Origin: Limonium bicolor
Lineage: Eukaryota; Streptophyta; Magnoliopsida; Caryophyllales; Plumbaginaceae
NCBI GenBank assembly: GCA_023374045.1
Contig: CM041777.1
Span: forward strand, 459,352,251-459,416,250
Length of the DNA: 64,000 nucleotides
Direction of reading: 5' to 3'
Shown here: positions 12,762 through 25,356 of the stretch, in pieces
How the letters are laid out: every line of letters begins with the position of its first letter
How positions within the stretch are numbered: the first letter of the stretch is position 1
The notes under the pieces: generated by a model
Database searches by the model: none
Told to the model about the DNA's origin: nothing
Seen by the model: only the letters and a program-made list of their open reading frames with translations
Translations under genes and position numbers: made by a program

Positions 12762-13133
12762 TGTAGGAGTACCAAGCAGCCAAACCCTATTGGCCTTGTC
12801 GGTGGCTGTTAAACTTAAGCCCACAAAACGTGATTACATTAGAAGATTCAGTTGTGATTCTCTTGTCATTCAATTACCTTGATTTGTTTCCTTTTATCTT
12901 TAGTAATGTCTTCCCTTGATTTCTGTTGATTTGTTTCCTTTTGTTTTAGCAATGTCTTCCCTTGATTTATTCCATTTTATCTTTAGTAATATCCTTTCAC
13001 ACTGCACTAATTAGTATATAAATAAATAGATTTATGGGGTTGTATATATTGAATTATACAAACAACTCAATTAAGAAAGTTCTCTTCAACCTTTTCTTGT
13101 ATTCAAACTTTCTCGCATTCTCTTCTACTTCCA
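12762..13133 (+). repeat. 3' LTR of the copia element (372 bp)
   Basis: It begins TGTAGGAGTACC right after the polypurine tract and ends TTCTACTTCCA, giving TG...CA termini. A TATA-type promoter (AGTATATAAATAAATAG) lies near 13010-13030. An internal ~55-bp imperfect repeat of a Ser/Thr-poor T-rich phrase (CCTTGATTTGTTTCC and relatives) occurs at about 12876-12990. No partner 5' LTR is visible. Confidence 0.7.
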
Positions 13134-14429
13134 TTAGTATCACTTGTGGGACTATATGAGTACCATCCATAAAGAGAAATGTATTGTAACAATAAGTTCA
13201 ACTCCTTGTAATAGGAATGGCAATATGGGGGGTTGACTTCACTAATCCGAATAAAAGGTGAAAAAGGAACAAACGGGTAAAAAGTGGTGATCAATGAATG
13301 AGATGTACGTTGGGTCGGATGAGAATTGTGGGTTATAATTTATCTATTGATCCATCCCTCAAACCATCACGTTATTGTATGATCAAGAAAAATTTATTAA
13401 AATCCTAGATCTCAAGAGTTATACGCAGGTTTTTTAATATTATTACATTAAACTTCACCTGTTACTATAAATTTACAATCAAACTGTAACCTCTTGAAGA
13501 GTTATACAAGAACATTTGTCACTTAAAATTTGAAATGTACATGTAATTTTTAAGTTTGCTAAACATATCCTCACTGGATATATTACGAGAAAGCTTGCTT
13601 TTGACGACCAACATATTTTTGATAAGTCATTTAGATGAAACATTATGTTAATTTATGTTTATAGATGTTTTCTACAAGAAATGATTTAGATGTCGTTCGA
13701 ACTTTCTCCCCAAAGCTTCAAAATCAAAATTTATGGTTCAACTTGGTGTGATTAGGGTTGGTTAACTAATGATGGTTTGCCATCTCTACTTTGGTTCACA
13801 TTTTGAGGGGACCCACTTATAAGATACGACAATAGAATAATAACACATGTCATGACTTTATAATAAAGTTGAAAAAGTTTTCAAGAGCTGTTTTTGAATA
13901 GGGCCTTAAATTATAATTACAACCCATCAACCACAAAAACTGTCACATCATCTACCTAGTTTAATAATCGCATAAGATGGCGCTCTCACCTTTCAACTAC
14001 CTAATTGTATATAGGATTAACTATTTAAGAAAATCCACTTTTTCAGGTTTAATGAAAAAATTATTTTATCTTTTATACTTCAAATCATTTTTTGTCTTTC
14101 TTTTTTATATATATAGACTTGAGTCCAGTATACTACCAGTCGGACGATAGAACGGCCAGCTTGTTGACTGGACTGCTTGTGTGTCATATGAGTGTGTGTA
14201 ATTTTATATTAAACTTTAAATGATTGTAAATTTTACAATATAATTCCAAATTTAAAAAATTTATACCATTGTTCATCCAAATTCAAGCTCTTCAAAACAA
14301 GTATATGTTTTGACAAATTTAAAATTTACATTATTTACATGTATATATCTACACATATCAACATCACCATAACCTACTTTGTTCTCTCTATCCTTGCTCA
14401 CGGAATGATGCATCAACCTATTTTTTTTT
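13134..14429. other. AT-rich spacer without recognisable genes
   Basis: No open frame with a recognisable domain and no clear repeat structure was seen. There is a short TA run near 14106-14114. The sequence may be decayed transposon or true spacer; I cannot tell which. Confidence 0.5.
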
Positions 14430-14698
14430 AACGATGTAACAAATCTAGCTGGCGAGACGCTGGATCTGCAAAAAGCACTAAATTTGCGCGCCAAGATGTC
14501 ATGTACTTATGGAGCAAGAACGGGGCAACCTCTTTTCGTTGTTTCTCAAGACCTAGAAAGGGATTTTTATATGTTAGTAGCAGAAGCCAAGCCCAAGACT
14601 ACGGAATTATTGATTCTATAGTGAGACAAGAAGTGAATAAAGAGGATATTAAAAGAGTGGAAGAAGAAGATGAGAAGAGGAATTTGAAATTGAAATAA
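14430..14698 (+). pseudogene. Exon-like fragment of an unrecognised gene
   Basis: A 63-codon open frame runs from 14430 to the stop at 14619-14621 and reads protein-like: LDLQKALNLRAKM, GQPLFVVSQDLERDFYMLV, AEAKPKTTEL. A long T run (14421-14429) and a TCTAG acceptor-like site at 14444-14448 precede it, as at the start of a plant exon. One frame change later (14610-14698) a charged tail follows (NKEDIKRVEEEDEKR). GC content is higher than in the flanks. It matches none of the retroelement domains and I do not recognise the family; a captured or orphan gene fragment is possible. Confidence 0.35.
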
Positions 14699-14798
14699 GA
14701 CCAGAAGCTTATGATTCATCAGATACAATTAAATACACATATAACAATAATAATACATCATAAAATAATAATGAGTTAAAATATGTCCAAAATTGGTA

Positions 14799-15372
14799 TG
14801 TCAGGGAAGTATATTGAGAAGGGCAAGAATGTGACGAAGACAGACAAAAGGACAAAGCGGTCCAGACCTTAGACCCCGGCCCAGACCCTGAGCCTCATTC
14901 AGGACCCTGTTCGGGCTCCAATTTGGGCACTAAGCATCATTCCGGGTCCTAGGCCCCATGACCGGGTCCTATATCCCGGCCCCGTACCCCATGACTGGGT
15001 CCCATATTCCGGCCCCGTGCTCCATGACCAGATCCCGTGTCCCACACTTTGGGACCGGAAGGCTTTACAAGGAGAAAAGTGCCAAAAATAGGAGGGTTGC
15101 TCCAATAAAGTGATACCGCATGTACAAGGGTTAAGAGATAGACTTCACCACAAAAAGTCTATAAATAGAGATGGGGGGTTCATTTGTAAAGGGACACAAC
15201 ATTAGAAGAGAAAGAAAGCTCCAAGAAGCTCTCTAAACTTGTAATACCAAAAGAAGGAATAAAGATATTGTCTAGAAGTGGATGTAGGCCGGATCATTGG
15301 CCGAACCACTATAACTCTCGGTCTTTGTTATATTAGTTTGTGAGATTGGAGGAACCAAATTATGTATTTTCA
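14799..15372 (+). repeat. 5' LTR of the Tat-like element (574 bp)
   Basis: It starts TGTCAGGG and ends TGTATTTTCA just before a TGGCGCCG primer site. A TATA box (TATAAATA) lies at 15160-15167, giving a likely transcription start near 15190. Between about 14940 and 15055 the LTR carries C/G-rich degenerate repeats of ~33 bp (GGGTCCYATATYCCGGCCCC type). The partner at 33252-33812 differs mostly by single bases plus a small 5' indel. Confidence 0.8.
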
Positions 15373-15374
15373 TT

Positions 15375-15392
15375 TGGCGCCGTCTTGGGAAA
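15375..15392 (+). promoter_or_regulatory. Primer binding site, TGGCGCCG type
   Basis: TGGCGCCGTCTTGGGAA begins two bases after the LTR end. The first eight bases equal those of the Athila/Tat primer site seen at 40410; the rest diverges. This class is usually attributed to tRNA-Asp. Confidence 0.65.
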
Positions 15393-16450
15393 CGGACATC
15401 AACCACGTTCCATCCACAGGTTCGAAGAAGTCTTGCGTTACTAAAGTTCTTGATTCTTGAGATTTGTACGCCGATCTTGTAAGAAGAAAAGAAGATTAGG
15501 TCGATAATGAGAAAGTTATTTACGATAAAGTAGTCGAGTCATCCACCATTCGAAAACCTCGAGAAGGTTATCTATGAAAAATAAGCGACACCGGTAAAGT
15601 TGGCCACCAACAAGACGATCGATGGATCCATCCACGAAGAATCAATAATAGAAGTTCTGATTGAATTTTGATCAAGGTAATCCATCGTTCCACGAGTGAA
15701 ATCGGGAGTTTTGCAATCCGGAGCGGGGTAAAGCAAAATAGGAGATTCTCGGTGAAAATTCAGGAGGATAAGGTAGCAGATAAAAATCCTATTCGATTCA
15801 ATTAGAGCATGGAACCAAAGAGGTTCATCGGATATATCCAAGAACTTCACTCAAGAACTTCACTCGCGTGGCGAGAAAATTAAAGCGTGACGAACAATCG
15901 AGGCTCCAAAAGAATCAAATACGATTGAGAGGATCAGTTGCCAGAAGATGATTCCATCGTTACTCATTCAAAACGATAGCGAGATCAGGACTCAATGAGC
16001 AACAGATTTCAAAAGGAGCGCGATTCTTCTACCAATCACCACAGGTTAATTCCAGAAGGCACGACCTAAGAAAAGAAGGATGGAGACTTTTCAATTAATT
16101 GGGATACCGCGGGGGTAAAGGATCAGGATCAAAAGAATCCAGAAAACCAAAGAAAAACAGATTCTCGGAGGCTCAAAAACTGGTTTACTTTGGACTCCTG
16201 TTCAGAAGAGTCATGGATTACAACAATTGAAGATATGCGGTGCGATGTCTCATCCGGATCGAGCGATTACCTCTGCCTTATCTCAAAAGCAAGACTGTCA
16301 GTAGGAAGAAGGAAGCGGGCTCGAAAGAATATGTCCTCAGTTCAAGAGCGGCCTCAGAATTAAAGTCACTTTCCAAAAAAAAAAACTCGTCAATTTCTGG
16401 TTTCCGAAGATAAGGCGATGTCCAAACCCAGGAATAGTTCCAAGCGGCAT

Positions 16451-16755
16451 GTTGGTGCGGGTGATGTTTCAACCCCCAGTGACTCCGGCAATTCAATCCA
16501 AGTTGGTTGCGGGCGATGTTTCAACCCCCAGTGCTTCTGACAAATCAATCCATGTTGATGCGGGCGATGTTTCAACCCCCAGTGATTCTGGCAAATCAAT
16601 CCAAGTTGGTGCGGGGGATGTTTCAACCCCCAGTGATTCCGGCAAATCAATCAAGTTGGTGCGGGCAATGTTTCAACCCTAGTGATTCCGGCAAATCAAT
16701 CCAAGTTGGTGCGGGCGATGTTTCAACCCCCAGTGACTCTAGCAATTCAATCCTT
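16451..16755 (+). repeat. Minisatellite, ~51-bp unit x 6
   Basis: Six consecutive units each start GTTGGTGCGGGCGATG, contain TTTCAACCCCCAGTG and end AATCAATCCAA. Unit length varies by one or two bases. Units differ at a few positions each. Confidence 0.9.
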
Positions 16756-16760
16756 GTTGG

Positions 16761-16883
16761 CCGCATCTCAGTCTTTCGCCGGATCTCCTTGACCGCATCT
16801 CAGACTTTGGCCGGACCTCCTTGGCCGCATCTTAGTCTTTGGCCGGACCTCCTTGGCCGCACCTCAGTCTTTGGCCGGACCGG
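16761..16883 (+). repeat. Minisatellite, ~32-bp unit x 4
   Basis: Four units of the form CCGCATCTCAGTCTTTGGCC followed by GGACCTCCTTGG lie directly after the 51-bp array, the last one partial. Confidence 0.9.
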
Positions 16884-17399
16884 AAGACAATTTGACTTCT
16901 TTGACCGCATCCTCAAGTGCAAATTAGATGATGTCTTCGACTCAACACAAACGACATCCTCCCTCCAGGCACAACTGGGGACAGATTGAATCAAAGAGGA
17001 AAGAGCTAGAAGTCGTAGAATCAACACAACTCTTGACGGTATAAGCGTCTCCTCAAGTCAAGCTTGGATGTCGGCCTCAATCTAGAGAAAAGCATACGGA
17101 ACATGCTACGAACGTAAAGTCCAAAGCCACTAAAGATTAGTCCATCGATCCTAAAAACTAAATCTCTCGGGTTTATAAGAAGTTCTTTATTTCAGTGCTT
17201 AATACCATCTAGTGATCTTCCATCTGGTTACTCAAAAAATAAGTGCGCTAAAATCCTTGGTCCCGATTTTCGCCTCTAAGCTATGAGATTAAAACCCCTA
17301 CCGCTAATACCGTCATTACTGTACAAGTACTTACCTTCGCAGCGGATACTCCTTACACAACGACGGGTGTACAATGTCGTTAGTCACCCACGTGACTAA

Positions 17400-18210
17400 C
17401 AAGGCGAGTTACAATACTACATACTATCGGTCTGATGAACATGAACATACCGAGTACTCTACACAATACAATACTTCCCATTGCATACTCATCCATAATC
17501 CATTACAACTCCAATACATTACTATACCGAGTATACTACAATCCTTAAATTACCGATACAGTTTTAAGCTTCCAAATTCACATTACAATACAAGTACCAA
17601 TCCCTACTATACAACTACCCATGCTTACGTAGCAGTCCCCGTCCTACTCTCTCGAACGGTGATCAGCTTCGGGTACCTGCACACTAAAAACGGTCCCCGA
17701 GGGGGTCAGCTTACGCTGCGCATGAATTCGCATATACCGCGTGCTAACCCGGTACGCCGACTACTTTGGGTCGGATATACATGGAGTTTATTTTACATGC
17801 ATACATACATACTATTACTACACAATACATCATCAATCAATACTACATACACATACAAGGTACAATACTTACCGAGGAAGACGATTCTATAGTCAACCGT
17901 TCGTATTAGTTACTTACTCAATAACCTTTCGTTGCTTTACTCGTTACTCTACTCATACTCACTCCTTACTCTTGTATACTCATCACTCCATGTTCGGTAT
18001 CCTACTTGTACACGATCCCTTCTCTGTACTCGTTACTATACTTGTGTATACTGCTACTCAATACTCCATACTTACTCACACGTACTCTACTCAATACTTG
18101 CTCATACATACTCAATACTCGGTACTCATTACATACTCTCATCTTCTTACTCAGTACTCATCACTTTACTCATACATACGCAATACTCATTACTTTGGCC
18201 TCTGGGCGGA
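17400..18210 (+). repeat. Low-complexity TACTCA/ACATAC-rich zone
   Basis: The sequence is dominated by short interspersed words such as TACTCAT, ACATAC and TACTC. Three overlapping long frames (up to 196 codons) are rich in Tyr, Ser, His and Thr only because of this bias; no domain is present. Confidence 0.7.
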
Positions 18211-19324
18211 GTCATACTCAAGACTCGCCACTGGACCTACATACGAGGGCTATACGATTAGCTCCTCAAATACTCAAATGTCCATTTTACCGGACTACTC
18301 AAATTCCCAACACTCTTCTCTCAGAGTATAATACAATCTCGTGGATTAGCTCGTAGAAGTATCTTTCGATAACCTCTGCTAGCTTAGGGAATTACCACCG
18401 TCTAGTATCCTCAGATTTAAGGGTTTCCCAACATATCGAATACTCTCTCGTTCGGGGCATACTTAAATCAGTGGTCCTCTCATAATGGTCGACTACTTGC
18501 TAAGGGTTTGGAGATCCCTCATCATTCTTTACTACTCTCCGGTTCATGTCTTGCACCAAGATTAATTTCTCTATTAGAGTTACTTATATACCTCCACTAC
18601 TTATTAGTTGTGGATTATTCATTTCGGTTCTCCTACCGTTATCGGGTGGTTATTACTCCCGTACTCTCTCTCACATTCTAGTGAGTTCATTGGGTTGCGT
18701 TATCGTTTGTTGATTCGATAGTTTAGTGCGTTGCTACGTTTCCATTAGTTCACAACGTGACTCTTACTACGAGTCACTACAAAACAAGACTCATCTATGA
18801 GTCGTACTACGCACTAAATGAAGCCACACAATCAATCAAGAAGGGTTAGCTCACACAACATACATCAAGACATACAATGAAGGCAATAAACCATTTTCAT
18901 GCTTTAGTCTTGATTAGCCGGCATGCAGCACACAAATCAACGTAACTCGGTTAGCATACGGGGCATGAGAAAATCATACCTTTCACCGGAGTTAGCTCTA
19001 CCGTGTGTTCCCTTGTTCCTTGGTTCACACTTGTTCCACTGATAATGTTTCAACATTATTATTAATACTATACTCTTACGATACACAAATAATACTACTC
19101 CCGTACTTACACCAGTTATATCCCGGTATACTAAATTCTCCATACTCTCAACTTACTTGGTTACTTTTATACTTGTTTTCCTACTCATATACTTACTTTC
19201 TTACCTTTACTACTTCATTATAGTGTACAACTACATATATGCATATATGTGATAGGCATATATATCTATATACATATATACATATTGATTATTATAATCA
19301 TATAATAAAAATTTTTTTTTTTTA

Positions 19325-19660
19325 CTCGACCCGAACTTGCAAGTCGGTCGCAGTCCGGTCCATTCCAGTATAGCTTATAAGTATGGGGAAATTTTTGCTT
19401 GGCTCGACCGAACTTGCAAGTCCGGTCGCAAAGTCGGTCCATTCCAGAAGTTTCATCTGCGGAATTTTTCTGGCCGACCGAACTTGCAAGTCCAGTCGCA
19501 AGTTCGGTCCATTCCAGAAGGTTTCAGACGGGAGAATTTTTCTGGTCCGACCGAACTTGCAAGTCCGGTCGCAAGTTCGGTCCATTCCAGAAGGTTTCCC
19601 GTCTTTGTAATTCTGGGCTCGACCGAACTTGCAAGTCCGGTCGCAAGTCCGGTCCGGCCC
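19325..19660 (+). repeat. Palindromic minisatellite, ~70-bp unit x 5
   Basis: Five units each carry GACCGAACTTGCAAGTCCGG and TCGCAAGTTCGGTCCATTCC. The core is a near-perfect palindrome: for example 19405-19428 has 12-bp arms with a single mismatch and no loop. Units are separated by variable T-rich linkers. Frames of 75-131 codons here are by-products. Confidence 0.9.
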
Positions 19661-20570
19661 AGTACTTCAGTTTTAAAATCTGTTTTCAGTCCTCTCTTTT
19701 ACCCATTACTTCCCCAATCTTCCTACATGTAATCCCACATGTTTAAACACTATTTAGGCCCTCCAAATTGCCTTAGTTCGTCCAACAATTCCTTACTCTT
19801 CTCTAAATCCACATACACAATTTCTCCTCACTTCCTTTCAATCCTTACAATTGTTTTCTTTACCCTCATGCTACAGATTTTCATTTTAACCTTTACCATT
19901 CAATACTCTCTCTACCAATGCTACTCCTAGTATCCCAAATACATTTCCAAGCAAATACAATATCTATACCCAAGTCCAACATTCATTTTACTAAGTCTTG
20001 TACTCTAATTCTTCCTAACTTCTCCAATGCATTTTAATACACTTTGCTACCGATTTTACATCCTAGTACTCTCATACCACAATTACCATTTCATGGTCAT
20101 TAACCACCTTTACTAAATCCAATACACATCTTGGTTCTCTCATTCACCAAGTCATCCTCAAATGTACATATTCCTACCAAAATTTTGCCATAGTTCATCT
20201 ACATTTCTTACTTATCCCCATATATACTTTCTCATCAATTCATTCCTATTCTAGCCAAACCACAAGGGTTCTACTAGCACACATACAAATGTAAATTCCT
20301 CAATACTTCCTCCATCCACAATTCCAATACACATACACATCACATTTGGCTCCAAAGCCTACAATTCAAATACTTGCTCTTAAATACTCAAACTTCACAA
20401 TCCTCAATAATAGTACAAGGTTTTGGGTTCTTTAAATATTTTACCCATTCCCATTACTCTAATGCAATAGAATTTACATTAGGAAGGAGCTCTTACCTTG
20501 AGCTTATACTTCCTTCTTTCTTTCTCATTTTTCCTCCTTCTTCCTTTCTTGCCTCCAAATCGGTTATGTG

Positions 20571-20598
20571 GGGAATGGAGTTGCCAAACTCCATTCCC
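20571..20598 (+). repeat. Perfect 12-bp inverted repeat (hairpin)
   Basis: GGGAATGGAGTT at 20571-20582 pairs with AACTCCATTCCC at 20587-20598 across a GCCA loop, inside the LTR-like block. Confidence 0.8.
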
Positions 20599-21835
20599 AT
20601 CACCCAATGAACACAAAACAATCGCAATTAATATACTAACCCTTAGGTTCATACTAATTCATTGAGATGTTCAAAACAAGATTTCTAGGGTTTACCTTTG
20701 GAGTGTTTTAGGAGGGGTTTTAGCCCTTGGTTCAAGAAGGAGAATCCACCACCATTGCTAGGTGAAATTGAAGCTCAAAAGAGAGAGAAAAATAAGGCAT
20801 TACAAAGGGCCAAAATCGGCTATCAAAGGAAGGTGGAGAAAACTTGAATCTTTTATGGAGATTTTTACCTTGTTGGAAAGAGGAGACTCCAAGCTTCACA
20901 TTGATGTTACTTTCTTCACCAATGGGGTAGACCCACGAAAATCAACTTCCTCATTTTTGGATTTTGAAAAGAGAGAAGTGTAGGGGATGATGAGGAGAGT
21001 AAGAATATGCAATTATGTTTGCATTTGGAGTTCAAATGGAGATGGAGCATGGAGGAGAAGGTGGAGTAGCCATGGGGGTCTCCTTTGGGGCTCCAAAATC
21101 ACCCAACCAGAAGAGAGAGAGGGGCAAAAATCGGTGGGGGAAGGAGATAGGTAGGAGAGAGATGAGGGAAAAGTGAGAATGAGAGGTGAGAGAGTGTTAT
21201 TTTACTTTTGTACTTTTACCTCTTGCTTTTTGGTTCCCTCTACTTATTAGCTAGTTACATGTGTATGAGAGGGTTATTTAACCCATTAAAATCGGCCCCA
21301 CACACTACTACTAGCTGGAGTGTTTTTCGTCTTTTACAGAAAACGCCCGTTATTTTGCCCGGTTTTGATACTATTCACTAACCGGGCTCGTCTTCCGGAA
21401 TTTTCTCGTTTAATTATTTTTATTGATTATTAAGCTTCCATAAATGCTTAATAATTATTATTTAATGATTTATAATTTTTACGGGTCTGTTTGACCACTC
21501 AAAGTCACGTTTTCGGGTTTCCTCGAAAAACGTGCGCTAAAGCTCTTTTAGCGTTTTAATACATTTCTTGGATCCGTTTTCTTCGGGAATCATTCCCATA
21601 TACTAATTAGGCATGAATAATCCTTAGGAATCCTTACGATACTATAACCGAGGTCTCGTACCTCCTATGGTTATTTAACGCTTATTTTAGCGTTTTCCAT
21701 TTTCTAAGCGTTTTCCTCATTTCTTTTGGATTTATTTTCCTTACCAAAATTACTTAGGCACTATTAGGCACTACTAGGCCCTTAAATACTATATTAGAAT
21801 AATTTAATCACCATATTTAAGTTCGGGGTATTTCA

Positions 21836-24800
21836 AATCAGGGATTAAAATCAGAGGCACTGGTGAATATATTGTTCAAATCAGGCCTAAAATTTTATTC
21901 AGATTATTACTGCTGGTTTCCTTCTGATAAAATATGACCGGATGGATGTTGCTATAAGCATGATTCACTACTGATGTTTACTTTGTAAATTAGCTAACTG
22001 ATATTGTCTTACTCCCCTCACATTACTAGTTCAAAGGTCCATCTTTCCTTAGTTATGAAGCTCCTTTTGGCTACATTCTTGCTTGTTACTTGATGTTACT
22101 AGGTCAGAAAGTTCATTTCTGCGTTATATGAACACTATTAAAACGGCATTTACTTCAGTTCTCTGATTATAGTGAGCCACCTAGATTGCTTCTGACTTCT
22201 ATTCAGACATTTGAAATAACGTTTTCGATTACGATTCTTGGAATAGGTTCACGCCTGTTTGCATACTCCCTATCGCACCTTTATTCAATTTCTGATGCTC
22301 AACTTTATCTCTAGTAGGTACTTCATCTAGAAGTGATGCATTCCCATATACTAAATCTGTCGTAACCACTACATAGATCTGTTTTGATGTCACACTGTTA
22401 GGATACACATAGGCTAGACCGTTAATACCATAAATTTTGCTCAACCTTCTACCTAATTCAGTCGTTGTACATCTTTCAAGTCTGAACACTGTTGCGAACA
22501 ATCTATCTGTGCACACATAGAAAACCTATTTTGTCACTTCAATTATCATACTGCTATCATGGTTTCTAAAAAAACTTCATAGTGTCATTATGATTTGGTA
22601 TTTTATCCTACCGCCCTACAACCTGCTTTATTCTGTTTTCTTTGGTGCAACCTATTTCATTCTGATGATCATCCCCTGCCTAAGTAAAAACTCCTTAGCA
22701 GTTTAGACACACATTCAGGCAAACCTATTCCTTGCCAAGCCGCATCGTTTTGGATAGCAGTCGCACACAAAAGTCACTTTGTTTAATTCTTAAACTGGTA
22801 CAAAACTTGTTTTAAGGTGTCCTGCCCAGCGTTATTAAAAAATCTGGTTTGTCTAACTCCAAAGCTTGGTTTTAATCTAAATTACAAAGAGACATCTACA
22901 AATTCAGTTGGGATACACTATAATTGCTTCTGATTGATTAATGATGGGGCTCAGCGACCAAAAAGTATATCTGTTTTTCTACTATGAGAATCTATTTGGA
23001 TTTAGCTCTTAGCTGCTTCTGGCATGTTGAAATTTCTCTTGGTTACACAGGATGAGCAATTTTTACTTCTTTACATACATGACATTTGTTTCGTTGTTGT
23101 ACTGCTGCTATAAGAAACATGCGTTAAGAAGATTGCAAAACAAAACCCATTTCGCGATTCAAACAAGTATTGAGTTCTTACCCAAATTCTATAGCTACTA
23201 CGATTAGTAAATTGATTTCAGTCTTTGGCTAAAGCACCACTCTAATTACAGATGTTCAACAATAATCTGTTAAATAAAGTAGGGGATACTGTATTGTGTA
23301 TGTTAGCTTACAATACTCAGTTGTGGTGTTTTAATGTATGCTCTACTTTTGCTTTGATTAAATCTCTGTAGCTCGCTTATCTCTACCTTATATGTGCTCT
23401 TATTTTAACCGACATATTGGTTGGGATTCATGGATAATGCTTATATCTTTGCTTCAGTTTTTCCCCTTTTTCATACCACCATACCCGTTTGTGTCTATCT
23501 TTTATTAGTTACTTCTTATTTTGTTACCGCTTACACTTCTGCTCCAAGTTTGCATTCCTTCTAAAAACATATGCATCTTGCTGCTGATTAACAATGCATG
23601 TTTCCAACTGTTATACCATCCACTATCTGATAAAATTTTGGCTTTCAAATTTTGTACATTCCTCACCATTCTCTCTGATTTGCGATTGATTGAAAAAATA
23701 ATCTGTCATGAGCGTTACTACTCCAAAATATTCTCAAACACTACTAGTAGTCTGATAGGAAGAATGTAAAGAGAATTTCTTCTTAAAACTCCTCTGATAT
23801 GGTCAGATTTGTCTGAGTAAGTAGTTTAGTTCTTAAACTTCACACAGTCTTTCGCATCATTTTTCTGTAGTAACAAGGGTGGTGCTGCTTGCTTTTCCTC
23901 ACTTGAACATTATTACCATTGCATTATCAAGTTATCTAAAGAAAAAATAACTGATACAACGCATACATTTAGCTACTATCAGTAAGCTTGGCTTTGCTCC
24001 TATTTTCATCTTCATAAACGTGATTATTGTTGTCAGATTAAGCAAATGGTTTAATCCAAGCTGAATAGCTTCTTCGATAAATGTGAAGTCTGTCTTTTAT
24101 CTGTCTGTCTCTAAGTTCCTGCTGAACTAAAAGTTATAACCTGATTGACCCTTCTTGTGGAGCGTTATTTGTTTTTCTGTAGTGTCCAATATGTGCTGCT
24201 AATGTTAGGCCTGTTTAGCAGGTTCTTAAGGCTAAAAATGATTACGCTAGGATTAGATAAACTTGCTTATTTTGTGCCCCCAAATAGAAAATGTGTAGTA
24301 AAAAGGCTAGACTGTTTCCAATCTTTGCTCTATGATATAGCAGTATCGCCTTATAACTAATGTTTTTTCTTACTATTTCCTACTGCTTTCATGGTGAGGT
24401 AATGAGGAAATGGGAGCAACAACCTCTGTCACAAATTTTGGGACTAAAGATACCATGTTTTACAGCGAAGTCCATTCAGTTTGGAAGAGGCCGCCTGGTT
24501 TTTCGGAGCTACTGACTTCAGAGTGTTATAAAGCTCGCCACGCCGGGAGACTACACTATGACCGGGTGCAAAATAAAGGAAGAATAAGTAAGGACCACAA
24601 ATTGTAACAAAACGCAGCAGCCACCAGGACCCCTGGAACGGCTTTCTTCAGCTATGGGCAACGCCTCAGCTTCTGATCCAGACTTGTGTTGGGAAAACTG
24701 TCATAGAAGTCACCCAGAATTCCTTTAAAACTCATGGCATCAAGACTACTTAAATGTGCTCCAGAGCTGAAGGAACCGGGCAATCAAGTACATAACATAT

Positions 24801-25356
24801 GCTACTGGGACCGGGCAAAGGACGAGTTTCACCCCCGCAGAACATTTGCAAAAGTTGTCACCTAGTTAAAGCTCCAACGCAATCGCCGTGTTCAGTCTCC
24901 AGTCCAAAAACACTAGCTCCTGTCGTGGTCAAGATCCCTGGAGCATGACGTGGCAAAAGAAGGAAAAATAGATATCAAAATTTTTCCCGCAAGGACAGCA
25001 ACTTTGCCTCACCCTCTTCATCGCTTAGAATTGTCATCCGGGCATGCTACTGCCTATACATGCCAAGACTGACCGCATACTGCTGCTCATAGTATTAATA
25101 GCAATCTCGCTCCGAGGTTTAACACAATTAAATTAAGAGGGAGCCCTCAGGAGCAAAATTCAGGGATGAGCTTACAGTGGGCTTAAAAGACTACATTTTC
25201 TCGACGCGGCCAAATGTCCAGGCCTCCTTCAGCTATCATGATGTCAACTATCAAGGCCACTTAAATACGATCCGGAGCAGAGTAACATATATGCCTACTG
25301 GGTGTACTGGGTCATGATCGGTTAGTTAAAGATGGGATTCTCCCCTACAGAGCGTT
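21836..25356. other. Non-coding stretch, probably internal sequence of the Tat-like element
   Basis: No transposon or host domain is recognisable over 3.5 kb. The longest frame (95 codons, minus strand 22229-22516) has no family resemblance I can name. In the right part, two diverged direct copies of one segment are visible: CTACTTAAATGTGCTCC near 24757 with ACATATGCTACTGGG, and CCACTTAAATACGATCC near 25257 with ATATATGCCTACTGGG. Confidence 0.5.

Larger units (their letters stand above)
8553..13133 (+). mobile_element. Decayed Ty1/copia element, gag to 3' LTR
   Basis: Gag, zinc knuckle, protease, integrase, RT and RNase H occur in copia order, followed by a G-rich polypurine tract and a 372-bp LTR. 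Every domain carries stops or frameshifts. No 5' LTR or primer site was found; the gag begins directly after the truncated RT of the first copia. I could not assign the lineage firmly (integrase and RT wording suggest an Ale-type element). Confidence 0.8.
15393..17283 (+). other. Non-coding internal region of the Tat-like element
   Basis: There are no gag or pol domains. The sequence is rich in GAAG/ATCAAG phrases and includes two minisatellites (16451-16755 and 16761-16883). Open frames of 72-160 codons on both strands around 16278-17027 arise from these repeats (their lengths being near multiples of three) and show no protein motif. Such gutted internals are typical of large retrotransposon derivatives. 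Confidence 0.6.
17284..21835 (-). repeat. Solo-LTR-like block (4.5 kb), family B
   Basis: The right end GGGGTATTTCA (21825-21835) is identical to the ends at 6106 and 32326, and the left part has the same order of signals as other LTRs of this type: AACCCCTA, GCAGCGG, TACCTGCA (17674) and CCCCGAGGGGGTCAGC (17695-17710). The exact left end is uncertain (TGAGATTAAAACCCC at 17284 is my choice) and no target duplication is visible. It holds a low-complexity TACTCA-rich zone (17400-18200, source of frames up to 196 codons), a palindromic array (19325-19660) and AT-rich sequence. No primer site adjoins it, so a solo LTR is likely. Confidence 0.6.

Noticed and set aside
14899..15105. 68-codon minus frame also present at 33343-33549
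   Set aside because: Its conservation is due to the LTR pair; the Gly/Trp/Thr-rich peptide reflects C/G-rich LTR repeats.
16278..17027. Plus- and minus-strand frames of 72-160 codons
   Set aside because: Created by the 51-bp and 32-bp minisatellites; repeating peptides without any domain.
17374..18356. Overlapping long frames of 109-196 codons
   Set aside because: Low-complexity TACTCA-rich DNA; three frames are open at once and give Tyr/Ser/Thr/His-rich products with no domain.
22229..22516. 95-codon minus-strand frame
   Set aside because: Reads fairly protein-like but has no family resemblance I can name, no upstream signals, and lies in decayed repeat sequence.
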